From NCBI RefSeq assembly GCF_013204825.1, contig NZ_JABMKV010000001.1, positions 496,001-560,000 of the forward strand: 64,000 nucleotides of DNA. Direction: 5' to 3'. The translations under genes and the position numbers were made by a program. Below are positions 8,760-17,072 of the stretch, piece after piece (the first letter of the stretch is position 1; each line of letters begins with the position of its first letter). The stretch comes from Pedobacter boryungensis (GTDB taxonomy: Bacteria > Bacteroidota > Bacteroidia > Sphingobacteriales > Sphingobacteriaceae). The notes beneath the pieces are model-generated. The model was not told the DNA's origin. It did not search any database and saw nothing but the letters and a program-made list of their open reading frames with translations.

Positions 8760-9572
8760 ATGGAACAATCATTTTCTTTAGAAGGTAAAGTAATCGTAGT
8801 AACTGGCGGAACGGGAATTTTAGGTAATTCATTTGTAAACGCAATTGTAGAAGCTGGTGGCGCAGTTGGCATTTTAGGTAGGAATGCTGAAATTGCTAAT
8901 GAAAGAGCTGATGCTATTAATAAAAACGGTGGTAAAGCAATTGCTTTAATTGCTGATGCAATGGATGAAGCACAATTAATTGCTACAAGAGAAAAAGTTA
9001 TTGCTGCTTTTGGTAAAATAGATGGATTAGTAAATGCAGCAGGTGGTAATATGCCTGATGGAGTTTTACAACCAGATGAAGACATTTTTAGCATGAAAAT
9101 GGATGGTATGAAAAAAGTGTTAGACCTCAATTTATGGGGAACACTTATTCCAACTCAAATTTTTGGAGAGGCCATTGCTAAAACAGGAAGAGGAAGTATT
9201 GTAAATATTTCTTCTATGAATTCAAAAAAGGCAGTAACCAAAGTATTGGGTTATAATATGGGTAAAGCTGCGGTAGATTGCTATACACAATGGTTTGCGG
9301 TAGAATTAGCAAATCGTTATGGTGACAAAATTAGAATGAATGCGTTAGCGCCGGGCTTTTTCTTAACCGAACAAAACCGTAATTTATTAACTACACCAGA
9401 TGGTTTTACCTCTCGTGGACAATCAGTAATTAAACAAACTCCATTTAAACGTTTTGGAGATCCAGATGAATTAAAAGGTGCTCTAGTTTGGTTATTGAGC
9501 GATGCATCACAATTTGTAACTGGCGCTATGATTTGCGTAGACGGTGGTTTCTCAATTTTTAGTGGAGTATAA
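8760..9572 (+). CDS. SDR oxidoreductase, KduD or UxuB (fructuronate reductase) type
   Basis: A 270-residue short-chain dehydrogenase: TGGTGILG nucleotide-binding loop at 15-22, NAAGG at about 92-96, catalytic Ser151/152, Tyr165 and Lys169 (YNMGK), and a C-terminal VDGGFSIFSGV. The APGFFLTEQNRNLL segment and the tail resemble SDR D-mannonate oxidoreductases (UxuB of Bacillus). Context, immediately after kduI, argues for the KduD step, reduction of 2,5-diketo-3-deoxygluconate to KDG. The pathway needs such an enzyme and no other candidate is seen. The protein family is secure; the substrate is not. Confidence 0.82.
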   Translation: MEQSFSLEGKVIVVTGGTGILGNSFVNAIVEAGGAVGILGRNAEIANERADAINKNGGKAIALIADAMDEAQLIATREKVIAAFGKIDGLVNAAGGNMPDGVLQPDEDIFSMKMDGMKKVLDLNLWGTLIPTQIFGEAIAKTGRGSIVNISSMNSKKAVTKVLGYNMGKAAVDCYTQWFAVELANRYGDKIRMNALAPGFFLTEQNRNLLTTPDGFTSRGQSVIKQTPFKRFGDPDELKGALVWLLSDASQFVTGAMICVDGGFSIFSGV

Positions 9573-9582
9573 AATTAAATTA

Positions 9583-9626
9583 ACCACATAGATAACATAG
9601 TGAGATTTTCTATGTGCCTATGTGGT
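9583..9626. repeat. Nested inverted repeat between the SDR and uxaC
   Basis: ACCACATAG (9583-9591) pairs with CTATGTGGT (9618-9626), and an inner ACATAG (9595-9600) pairs with CTATGT (9610-9615). The structure is followed by an A run on the plus strand, so it is not a plus-strand intrinsic terminator. It sits in an otherwise continuous operon and may be an interspersed repeat or an mRNA processing hairpin. Confidence 0.5.
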
Positions 9627-9642
9627 AAAAAAAATATAGAGT

Positions 9643-11043
9643 GTGAAAAACTTTTTAGACGAGAACTTTTTACTGCAAACCAAAACAGCACAAACGCTGT
9701 ATCATCAGTTTGCTAAGCAGATGCCAATAATTGATTACCATAATCATTTAATGCCTGATCAAATTGCCGAAGACAAAAATTTTGATAATATAACTCAGGT
9801 GTGGTTGTATGGTGATCATTATAAGTGGAGAGCGATGCGTGCAAATGGCGTTGATGAATATTTTATTACAGGAGCAGCATCAGATTGGGAAAAATTCGAG
9901 AAATGGGCAGAAACAGTTCCGTATACTTTAAGAAATCCACTTTATCATTGGACGCACTTAGAATTACAACGTTATTTCGATATTCATGAAGTTTTATCTT
10001 CCGCAAATGCGAAAAAAATATACGATGAGTGTAATGCCAAATTACAAACTAAAGAATATAGTGTACAAGGTTTATTGCGTAAAATGAACGTGAAAACGCT
10101 ATGTACTACAGACGATCCGCTCGATAATCTTGAATTTCATCAGCAAATAAAAAATAGTGGCATCGATTTAAGAGTTCTTCCCGCATTTAGACCGGATAAA
10201 GCGATGAATGCTGATGATGTTGCAGGTTTAAATGCCTACATTAATAAATTAGAAAGCTTAATAGGATCAAAAATTACAGATTACGATACATATTTATCAG
10301 CGTTAAAGTCTCGTCATGATTACTTTGCAGCCAATGGTGCATCTGTTTCTGACCACGGATTAGAACAAATTTATGCTGAAGATTATACTGAAGAAGAAGT
10401 AAAAAATATCTTCCTTAAAATAAGAAATAATGAAGCGATTAGCCTAACAGATAATTTAAAATTTAAATCGGCCATGCTTTTCAATTTTGCCTTATGGGAT
10501 CACGAAAAAGGTTGGGTTCAGCAATTTCACCTTGGTGCGTTAAGAAACAATAACGATCGTTTATTAGCGTCATTAGGGCCAGATACAGGTTTCGATTCAA
10601 TTGGAGATTTCCCACAAGGAAAATCCTTAGCGAAGTTTTTAAACAAATTGGATTTGAACAACAAATTGGCAAAAACAATTTTATATAATTTAAATCCAGC
10701 CGATAACGAGCTAATGGCAACCATGATCGGGAATTATCAAGATGGAACAGTTGCTGGCAAAGTGCAGTGGGGTTCTGGATGGTGGTTTTTAGATCAAAAA
10801 GATGGAATGATTAAGCAAATCAATACACTATCTAATATGGGTTTGTTAAGTCAGTTTGTAGGCATGCTCACCGATTCTAGAAGTTTCCTTTCTTTTCCTC
10901 GTCACGAATATTTTAGACGTATTTTATGCGATTTATTTGGTACAGATGTCGAAAATGGAGAATTACCGTATGATGAAGCATGGCTGGGAAAAATAATTCA
11001 AGATATCTGTTATAATAACGCTAAAAACTATTTCAATTTCTAA
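9643..11043 (+). CDS. uxaC: Glucuronate/galacturonate isomerase
   Basis: A 466-residue amidohydrolase-fold isomerase. The metal-binding HxH motif is at His33/His35 (IDYHNHLMP). Typical UxaC segments include YHWTHLELQRYF, CTTDDPLDNLE and, at the C-terminus, MLTDSRSFLSFPRHEYFRRILC. It converts D-galacturonate to D-tagaturonate (and D-glucuronate to D-fructuronate), feeding uxaB. The start is GTG at 9643, since no ATG fits the conserved N-terminus. It is followed one base later by kdgK. Confidence 0.95.
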   Translation: MKNFLDENFLLQTKTAQTLYHQFAKQMPIIDYHNHLMPDQIAEDKNFDNITQVWLYGDHYKWRAMRANGVDEYFITGAASDWEKFEKWAETVPYTLRNPLYHWTHLELQRYFDIHEVLSSANAKKIYDECNAKLQTKEYSVQGLLRKMNVKTLCTTDDPLDNLEFHQQIKNSGIDLRVLPAFRPDKAMNADDVAGLNAYINKLESLIGSKITDYDTYLSALKSRHDYFAANGASVSDHGLEQIYAEDYTEEEVKNIFLKIRNNEAISLTDNLKFKSAMLFNFALWDHEKGWVQQFHLGALRNNNDRLLASLGPDTGFDSIGDFPQGKSLAKFLNKLDLNNKLAKTILYNLNPADNELMATMIGNYQDGTVAGKVQWGSGWWFLDQKDGMIKQINTLSNMGLLSQFVGMLTDSRSFLSFPRHEYFRRILCDLFGTDVENGELPYDEAWLGKIIQDICYNNAKNYFNF

Positions 11044-11044
11044 T

Positions 11045-12061
11045 ATGGGCAAAGTTTTAAGTTTTGGTGAACTACTATTGCGTATCAGTCCAGACGGAGA
11101 TGGTGAATGGCTTGCAGAAAATAAACTACCTTTTTACATTGGTGGAGCAGAACTAAATGTAGCTACAGCATTGGCATTATGGGATATTCCTTCAGCTTAT
11201 TTTACAGCCTTGCCACAGAATTTCATGTCAGAGCAAATCATAGGTTATATGGATTCTGCCAATATCGAAACTTCTAAAATTCATCATGGAGGCGATAGAA
11301 TAGGTTTATATTATTTGCCAAAAGGAAAAGACTTAAAAAATGCAGGCGTAATTTACGATAGAGCAAACTCTGCTTTTGCAATGTTGCAAACTGGAACTAT
11401 CAACTGGGATAAAGTTTTGGACGGAATTACTTGGTTTCATTTTAGCGCTATTTGTCCAGCATTAAATCAGGCAGCTGCCGATGTTTGCTTAGAAGCAGTT
11501 AAAGCAGCAAGTGCAAAAGGAATTACTATATCTATCGATTTAAACTACCGAGCTAAATTATGGCAATATGGTAAACAACCATCAGAAATTATTCCTCAAT
11601 TAGCTCAATACTGCGATTTGATTATGGGTAATATTTGGGCTGCAGAAAAAATGTTGAGCATTAGTTTGCCAGAGTTTATTCACAAAACAAGCGACAAAAA
11701 TGTTTACTTAGAACAAGCAAAGGCTACTTCTCAACAAATAATTAAAAATTATCCAAAATGTAAATCGGTTGCAAATACATTTAGGTTCGATTATAAACAA
11801 GGGATAAAATATTACACCACACTGTATACAGAAAACGAACTTACCGTCTCGAAAGAATATGCTTCAGAAAAAATACTTGATAAAGTAGGTAGTGGAGATT
11901 GTTTTATGGCAGGATTGATTTATGGATTTTATCACGGTAACAGCCCATCAGAAACCCTAAACTTCGCTACTGCAGCAGCATTTAATAAATTATTTATACC
12001 AAGCGATTGTACAACAGCAACAGTTGCAGAGGTTAAAAAAACATTAGCAGAAAATGACTAA
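11045..12061 (+). CDS. kdgK: 2-keto-3-deoxygluconate kinase (PfkB family)
   Basis: A 338-residue PfkB/ribokinase-fold sugar kinase. It has the N-terminal GGAELNVATALA substrate loop (about 33-44) and the C-terminal anion-hole motif VGSGDCFMAG with catalytic base Asp285. It phosphorylates KDG to 2-keto-3-deoxy-6-phosphogluconate (KDPG). It overlaps the aldolase gene by 8 bases, which strongly supports the KDG-kinase assignment among PfkB kinases. Length is normal. Confidence 0.93.
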   Translation: MGKVLSFGELLLRISPDGDGEWLAENKLPFYIGGAELNVATALALWDIPSAYFTALPQNFMSEQIIGYMDSANIETSKIHHGGDRIGLYYLPKGKDLKNAGVIYDRANSAFAMLQTGTINWDKVLDGITWFHFSAICPALNQAAADVCLEAVKAASAKGITISIDLNYRAKLWQYGKQPSEIIPQLAQYCDLIMGNIWAAEKMLSISLPEFIHKTSDKNVYLEQAKATSQQIIKNYPKCKSVANTFRFDYKQGIKYYTTLYTENELTVSKEYASEKILDKVGSGDCFMAGLIYGFYHGNSPSETLNFATAAAFNKLFIPSDCTTATVAEVKKTLAEND

Positions 12062-12719
12062 GAATAAAGAAACTACAATAGCAGCCATCAAAAATCAAGG
12101 GATGTTGCCCCTTTTTTATTACGACGATGCACAGGTAAGTTTGGATATTGTCCGCACATTATACCGTGCAGGCATTCGAGTTTTCGAATACACAAATAGG
12201 GGTAAAGCTGCGCTCGAAAATTTTAAGTTTTTAAAAGAAGCGTTAAAAACCGAAATGCAAGATTTATTCCTAGGCGTTGGAACAATTAAAAATATAGCAG
12301 AAGTAAAAGCTTTTTTAAATGCAGGTGCCGATTTCATTGTTTGTCCCGTAGTCGACATAGAAGTTGGTAAACTAACGCACGATGCTGGTTTATTATGGAT
12401 TCCAGGATGTATGACACCTACAGAAATTAATGTTGCTCACCAATTTGGAGCAGGGATTATCAAACTATTTCCGGCTAACATTTTAGGCGCAGAATATTTG
12501 TTATCCATAAAGGAACTTTTTCAGGGACAATTATTTGTGCCAACTGGCGGAGTAGAAATTGAAGAAAACAATATAGATACCTGGTTTAAAGCAGGCGTTT
12601 GCGCAGTAGGGATGGGGAGTAAATTAGTAAGTAAGAAAATACTAGAAAATAAAGGTTATGATGAACTGTATTCGCTAACCACGAAAGCATTCGAAATCAT
12701 AAATAAAGTTAAACCATAA
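12054..12719 (+). CDS. kdgA: KDPG aldolase (bifunctional 4-hydroxy-2-oxoglutarate aldolase type)
   Basis: A 221-residue class I aldolase of the KDPG/KHG family. Glu45 (EYTNRG) and the Schiff-base Lys137 in GAGIIKLFPANILG are in the expected positions, and a FIVCPVVD strand precedes. It splits KDPG to pyruvate and glyceraldehyde-3-phosphate. The start overlaps kdgK by 8 bases, so expression is coupled. The glyceraldehyde-3-phosphate can then be oxidised by the GapN-like enzyme at the end of the operon. Confidence 0.94.
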   Translation: MTKNKETTIAAIKNQGMLPLFYYDDAQVSLDIVRTLYRAGIRVFEYTNRGKAALENFKFLKEALKTEMQDLFLGVGTIKNIAEVKAFLNAGADFIVCPVVDIEVGKLTHDAGLLWIPGCMTPTEINVAHQFGAGIIKLFPANILGAEYLLSIKELFQGQLFVPTGGVEIEENNIDTWFKAGVCAVGMGSKLVSKKILENKGYDELYSLTTKAFEIINKVKP

Positions 12720-12760
12720 AATAAAAAACACACTAATCAACCAATTATAAACCTAAAATT

Positions 12761-14335
12761 ATGAACCAAGTTAAAATTGGCAATTACAGATGGACAATAT
12801 GCGCCCTTTTGTTTTTTGCAACAACAGTAAACTACCTCGATAGGCAAGTACTTAGTTTACTAAAACCCACTTTAGAAGAGCAATTTGGATGGTCAAATAG
12901 TGATTATGCGGATATAGCGGCTATTTTTCAATTTACCTATGCAATTTCCATGCTTTTTGCTGGTCGTTTTGTAGATAAATTAGGTACAAAATGGGGCTAC
13001 GGAATTGCCATCATTATTTGGTCAATCGGTGCAATAATACATGCATATTCTATTTCAATTGGTACCGGCCTTGCATTCATTTTAACAACATTTGGTTTAT
13101 CTGCTTTGCCTGTATCTATACTTGGTTTTATGTTTTCCCGAGCTGTTTTGGCAATTGGTGAAGCAGGTAACTTTCCAGCAGCTATTAAAGCCACAGCAGA
13201 ATATCACCCTAAAAAAGAACGTTCATTAGCAACAGGAATTTTTAATTCTGGAGCAAATATTGGGGCGGTTTTAGCTCCGCTAACTGTGCCTTGGATTGCC
13301 GAACATTGGGGCTGGGAAAAAGCTTTTGAATTAGTTGGTGCAATTGGATTTTTATGGTTATTCTTTTGGTTATATTTTTATGAATCTCCAGAAAAACAAA
13401 AGAGATTATCAGCTGCCGAATTGGCCTATATTAATAGTGATGAAGATGAAATTGCTGATAAAGCAAACTCAGAAAAAGTATCATGGTTTAAGTTATTAAC
13501 CTACAAACAAACTTGGGCCTTTACTTTTGGTAAATTCATGACAGATGGTGTATGGTGGTTTTTCTTATTCTGGTTGCCTGGTTACTTAAAAGATCAATAT
13601 GGAATGACAGGCTCAGATATTGTACTGCCATTAGCTGTTTTATATAGCATGACAATGATTGGAAGTATCGGTGGCGGTTGGTTTCCTAAATACTTTGCAG
13701 ATAAAGGGTATGCTGTATATGATGGAAGAATGAAAGCTATGCTCATCATAGCACTTTTCCCTTTGGTAGTATTGTTGGCACAACCTCTAGGTCACTATTC
13801 TTTTTGGGTTCCTGTTATTTTAATAGGTATTGGTACTTCAGCACACCAAGCATGGTCAGCAAATATTTTTACTACAGTTTCAGATATGTTCCCTAAAAGA
13901 GCAATAGGCTCTGTAGTAGGTATAGGCGGTATGGCTGGAGGTATAGGTGGTGTTTTAGTCACCAAAGTTGGCGGTTGGATTTTTGATAGCTACGCACACA
14001 AAGGGATTTCAGAATCGTTCAGCAAATTCAACGAATTAGGTAATAATGTATTTGTTAACCAAATTACATCAATGGATTTAGCTAGTAAATATGGCGATAA
14101 AATAAATCTCAATATAATGGCTTTAAGTAAACTACCAGTTGAAGTAGCAGATAAATTAAAATCCATTGATTCAAATTTATTCAATCAACTCTCAGAAATT
14201 CAAAAGCCATTAGTTCAATCAAATATGACAGTTGCATATACCATTATGTTCGCATTTTGTGCTGTTGCCTACTTAGTTGCATGGGTTGTAATGAAATCAT
14301 TAGTTCCTAAATACAAAAAAATCACCGACCTATAG
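12761..14335 (+). CDS. exuT: Hexuronate MFS transporter, ExuT-like (ACS family)
   Basis: A 524-residue major facilitator. The N-terminus RWTICALLFFATTVNYLDRQVLS, GRFVDKLGTKWGY and the FSRAVLAIGEAGNFPAAIKATAEYHPKKERS stretch (trimmed here to its hallmark GEAGNFPAA) are typical of anion:cation symporters of the ExuT/GudP group. It should import galacturonate or glucuronate across the inner membrane. It is about 90 residues longer than E. coli ExuT. The excess is a hydrophilic segment of about 80 residues (about 410-488) between the last two predicted membrane helices. Position after kdgA and 2 bases before the GapN gene supports the substrate call. Confidence 0.88.
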   Translation: MNQVKIGNYRWTICALLFFATTVNYLDRQVLSLLKPTLEEQFGWSNSDYADIAAIFQFTYAISMLFAGRFVDKLGTKWGYGIAIIIWSIGAIIHAYSISIGTGLAFILTTFGLSALPVSILGFMFSRAVLAIGEAGNFPAAIKATAEYHPKKERSLATGIFNSGANIGAVLAPLTVPWIAEHWGWEKAFELVGAIGFLWLFFWLYFYESPEKQKRLSAAELAYINSDEDEIADKANSEKVSWFKLLTYKQTWAFTFGKFMTDGVWWFFLFWLPGYLKDQYGMTGSDIVLPLAVLYSMTMIGSIGGGWFPKYFADKGYAVYDGRMKAMLIIALFPLVVLLAQPLGHYSFWVPVILIGIGTSAHQAWSANIFTTVSDMFPKRAIGSVVGIGGMAGGIGGVLVTKVGGWIFDSYAHKGISESFSKFNELGNNVFVNQITSMDLASKYGDKINLNIMALSKLPVEVADKLKSIDSNLFNQLSEIQKPLVQSNMTVAYTIMFAFCAVAYLVAWVVMKSLVPKYKKITDL

Positions 14336-14337
14336 TT

Positions 14338-15963
14338 ATGAGCTTTCAAGAAGAATTGAATTCACTCTTTTTAACTGAAGAGCAAATTCCAGCTGCCTTT
14401 AAACTGGCGGAAGAAGTAAACCAACGAGAATATTTATCCAACGGCGAAATGTTATCATGGAAAGGAGATGTACACACCGTTTTATCACCAATTTGCATTA
14501 AAACCCCAAAAGGTTTAGAACGCAAAATAATTGGTACATATCCGCTTTGCGATAAGGAAGAAGCAAATGCAGCTTTAGAAGCAGCTGTAGCGGCATATAA
14601 CAACGGTAGGGGCGAATGGCCCACCATGAATGTAGCTCAAAGAATAGAATGCGTAGAGAAATTTACGCATCAAATTATTGAGAAAAAGCAAGAAGTTGTA
14701 AAACTTATCATGTGGGAAATCGGTAAAACATTCGCCGATTCCACTAAAGAATTTGACCGTACAATCGAATATATCCAAGCTACAATTGATGCCTTAAAAG
14801 ATTTGGATCGTCAATCTGCAGGCTTCACAATGGAACAAGGAATTGTAGCCCAAATCCGTCGCTCCCCATTAGGCGTGGTTTTATGCATGGGCCCTTTCAA
14901 TTACCCATTAAATGAAACCTTTACAACGCTAATACCAGCATTAATCATGGGTAACACCATTTTATTCAAACCACCTAAACATGGTACATTATTGTTTTAC
15001 CCTTTGTTACAAGCATTTAAAAACTGTTTTCCAAAAGGTGTAGTGAACACTATTTACGGCCGTGGAAATAAAATTATTCCAGGATTAATGGAATCAGGGA
15101 AAATAAATGTGTTAACCCTAATTGGATCAAGTAAAGTTGCCAACGAGTTAAAAAAAATGCACCCTAAAGTAAATCGTTTACGTGCTATTTTGGGTTTAGA
15201 TGCTAAAAATGCAGCAATTATTACAGCAAAAGCCGATCTAAAATTAGCAGTTCAAGAAACAGTTTTAGGCTCACTTTCATTTAATGGTCAAAGATGTACA
15301 GCATTAAAAATCATTTTTGTACACCGTAGCTTAGCAGATGAGTTTTTAAAACAACTTTCCGAGTCGGTTGCTAAACTTAAATTCGGAATGCCTTGGGTTG
15401 ATGGAGTTTCTTTAACACCACTTCCAGAACCTCACAAACCAGCATATTTAAAAGAATGTTTAGATGATGCAATTTCAAAGGGTGCAAAAATCATAAATGA
15501 AAATGGTGGTGCAACTAACGAATCATTTGTATATCCTGCAATTGTTTATCCCGTAAATGCCTCCATGAAACTATATACCGAAGAGCAATTTGGACCCGTT
15601 GTACCAGTTGTTCCTTTTGATGACTTAGAAGAAACCATAGAATATTTAATCGAATCAACTCACGGCCAACAAGTAAGTATCTTTAGTAACGATGACCAAG
15701 AAGTAGCAGCACTAATAGATCCATTAGTTAATCAAGTGAGCAGAGTAAATATCAATTGCCAATGCCAACGCGGACCAGATGTTTTTCCTTTTACAGGAAG
15801 AAAAGATAGTGCAGAGGGAACTTTGTCGGTGGTAGATGCCTTGCGTTCATTCTCTATTCGCTCATTGGTAGCAACAAAGTTAAACGAGAATAATAAACAT
15901 TTGCTAAACGAAATTATCGATAGCCACAGCTCTAATTTTTTAAGTACAAAATACTTGTTTTAA
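14338..15963 (+). CDS. gapN: NADP-dependent non-phosphorylating glyceraldehyde-3-phosphate dehydrogenase-like ALDH
   Basis: A 541-residue aldehyde dehydrogenase. The catalytic cysteine is Cys320 in FNGQRCTALK, and EEQFGPVVPVVPFDD and INCQCQRGPDVFPFTGRK follow. The usual general-base motif LELGGK is replaced by LGLDAK (Gly286, Asp288), so the canonical Glu is absent; I believe this holds for the Bacteroidota GapN-like branch, but cannot check. The enzyme would oxidise the aldolase product to 3-phosphoglycerate, making NADPH without ATP. It is the last gene of the operon, 2 bases after the transporter. A different aldehyde substrate is possible. Confidence 0.8.
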   Translation: MSFQEELNSLFLTEEQIPAAFKLAEEVNQREYLSNGEMLSWKGDVHTVLSPICIKTPKGLERKIIGTYPLCDKEEANAALEAAVAAYNNGRGEWPTMNVAQRIECVEKFTHQIIEKKQEVVKLIMWEIGKTFADSTKEFDRTIEYIQATIDALKDLDRQSAGFTMEQGIVAQIRRSPLGVVLCMGPFNYPLNETFTTLIPALIMGNTILFKPPKHGTLLFYPLLQAFKNCFPKGVVNTIYGRGNKIIPGLMESGKINVLTLIGSSKVANELKKMHPKVNRLRAILGLDAKNAAIITAKADLKLAVQETVLGSLSFNGQRCTALKIIFVHRSLADEFLKQLSESVAKLKFGMPWVDGVSLTPLPEPHKPAYLKECLDDAISKGAKIINENGGATNESFVYPAIVYPVNASMKLYTEEQFGPVVPVVPFDDLEETIEYLIESTHGQQVSIFSNDDQEVAALIDPLVNQVSRVNINCQCQRGPDVFPFTGRKDSAEGTLSVVDALRSFSIRSLVATKLNENNKHLLNEIIDSHSSNFLSTKYLF

Positions 15964-16068
15964 CCCTCTAAAGAGATTATTCAATATATATTTAAAATTT
16001 AAATGTGTCACAATTACACTATAATAAAAAAAAGCCTATTTAAACTTTCTTTTATTTGCAAATTTAGT

Positions 16069-16076
16069 TACATTTG
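16069..16076 (+). promoter_or_regulatory. -7 box (TACATTTG) driving the candidate small RNA
   Basis: A perfect TAnnTTTG box of the Bacteroidota housekeeping sigma factor. The -33 element is weak (TTTC about 19 bases upstream). The predicted transcription start, about four bases after the box, is at 16080. Confidence 0.5.
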
Positions 16077-16079
16077 AGC

Positions 16080-16147
16080 TTACCCTTTCGGGGGTATGTT
16101 TTTCATAGGTAGATGTAGGGTCAAGAATTTATTCTTGGCCCTTTTTT
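16080..16147 (+). ncRNA. Candidate small RNA of about 65 nt, novel
   Basis: Between a -7 box at 16069-16076 and an intrinsic terminator at 16118-16147 lies a short stretch with no ORF. It can fold into a 5' hairpin (TACCC/GGGTA, 16081-16085 with 16092-16096), a small TATG/CATA hairpin and the terminator stem. No known RNA family was recognised. It could alternatively be a terminated leader of ubiX or simply the 3' end of the upstream operon with a chance promoter. Confidence 0.4.
16118..16147 (+). terminator. Intrinsic terminator
   Basis: GGGTCAAGAA (16118-16127) pairs with TTCTTGGCCC (16132-16141; one T-G wobble), followed by six T. It lies 150 bases after gapN and ends the candidate small RNA and any read-through from the hexuronate operon. 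Confidence 0.8.
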
Positions 16148-16307
16148 GTTTTCTCACTTCTGAGATTATAGTTGAAAGCATTTCATAGAGATATTATTTG
16201 CAGTTCTATTGGTTTAGTGCTTAATTATTCCATTCATGGAAATGTAGAATATTCCATTTCTCACAGTATGGTTTCTCTTTATATCCTTTTAGTATTCTTT
16301 TCTATTG

Positions 16308-16315
16308 TATATTTG
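16308..16315 (+). promoter_or_regulatory. -7 box (TATATTTG) of ubiX
   Basis: A perfect TAnnTTTG box ends only 8 bases before the ubiX ATG at 16324. The implied start of transcription is at about 16319, giving a leader of about five bases. Confidence 0.5.
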
Positions 16316-16323
16316 TTAATCAT

Positions 16324-16893
16324 ATGATCAAAAAGAAAAAAATCATCGTTGCAATTACTGGAGCCAGTGGTTCTATTTACGCTAAACTCTTATTAGATAA
16401 TTTATTAAAGCTATCCTCTCAAATTGAAAACGTAGGTATAGTAATGTCTGATAATGCAAAAGAAGTATGGCGTTTTGAATTAGGTAATGAAGAATACGAT
16501 AATTATCCTTTTACTTTTTATCATAAAATGGATTTTAATGCGCCATTTGCATCAGGCTCTGCCAAATTTGATACGATGATCATAATTCCATGCTCAATGG
16601 GCACATTAGGTCGCATCGCCCATGGCATATCTAACGATTTAATTTCAAGAGCAGCAGATGTAATTTTAAAAGAACGTCGTAAATTAATTGCCGTAGTCAG
16701 AGATACACCGTTTAGTTTAATTCATATTAACAATCTCAAAACAGTAACAGAAGCAGGAGGAATTATCTGTCCTGCAAATCCATCATTTTATAGTCTACCT
16801 AAAACCATCGAAGAAGTAGCACAAACAGTAGTGAACAGAGTTATAGATTTAGCAGGGTTAGAGCAAGAAAGCTATCGCTGGAATGAAGAATAA
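16324..16893 (+). CDS. ubiX: UbiX-family flavin prenyltransferase
   Basis: A 189-residue flavoprotein: the N-terminal IIVAITGASGSIYAKLLLD nucleotide/FMN-binding segment, IIPCSMGTLGRIAHGISNDLISRAADV (hallmark PCSMGTL), and ERRKLIAVVRDTPFS are diagnostic. It attaches dimethylallyl to FMN to make prenylated FMN, the cofactor of UbiD-type decarboxylases. A UbiD homologue lies about 22 kb away at 38855, the likely recipient in menaquinone biosynthesis. Length is normal (about 190). It stands alone after the candidate small RNA. Confidence 0.93.
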   Translation: MIKKKKIIVAITGASGSIYAKLLLDNLLKLSSQIENVGIVMSDNAKEVWRFELGNEEYDNYPFTFYHKMDFNAPFASGSAKFDTMIIIPCSMGTLGRIAHGISNDLISRAADVILKERRKLIAVVRDTPFSLIHINNLKTVTEAGGIICPANPSFYSLPKTIEEVAQTVVNRVIDLAGLEQESYRWNEE

Positions 16894-16967
16894 TTCATTG
16901 TTCAATCGTTCATTTGTCATTTCTACTAAGCAATTACTCGCAATCCACAACTCATAACTAATTTTAT

Positions 16968-16975
16968 TATCTTTG
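16968..16975 (+). promoter_or_regulatory. -7 box (TATCTTTG) upstream of mtaB
   Basis: A perfect TAnnTTTG match in the 179-base gap between ubiX and mtaB. The implied leader is about 95 bases. No convincing -33 TTG was found. Confidence 0.4.
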
Positions 16976-17072
16976 CAGCCGGATAAAGCATTATAATTTT
17001 TCAACATAACTGAGTTAAATTAGTATCAAAATTATATTAGCTTCATTACCGCTGAAAAACATTTTCTAACAA

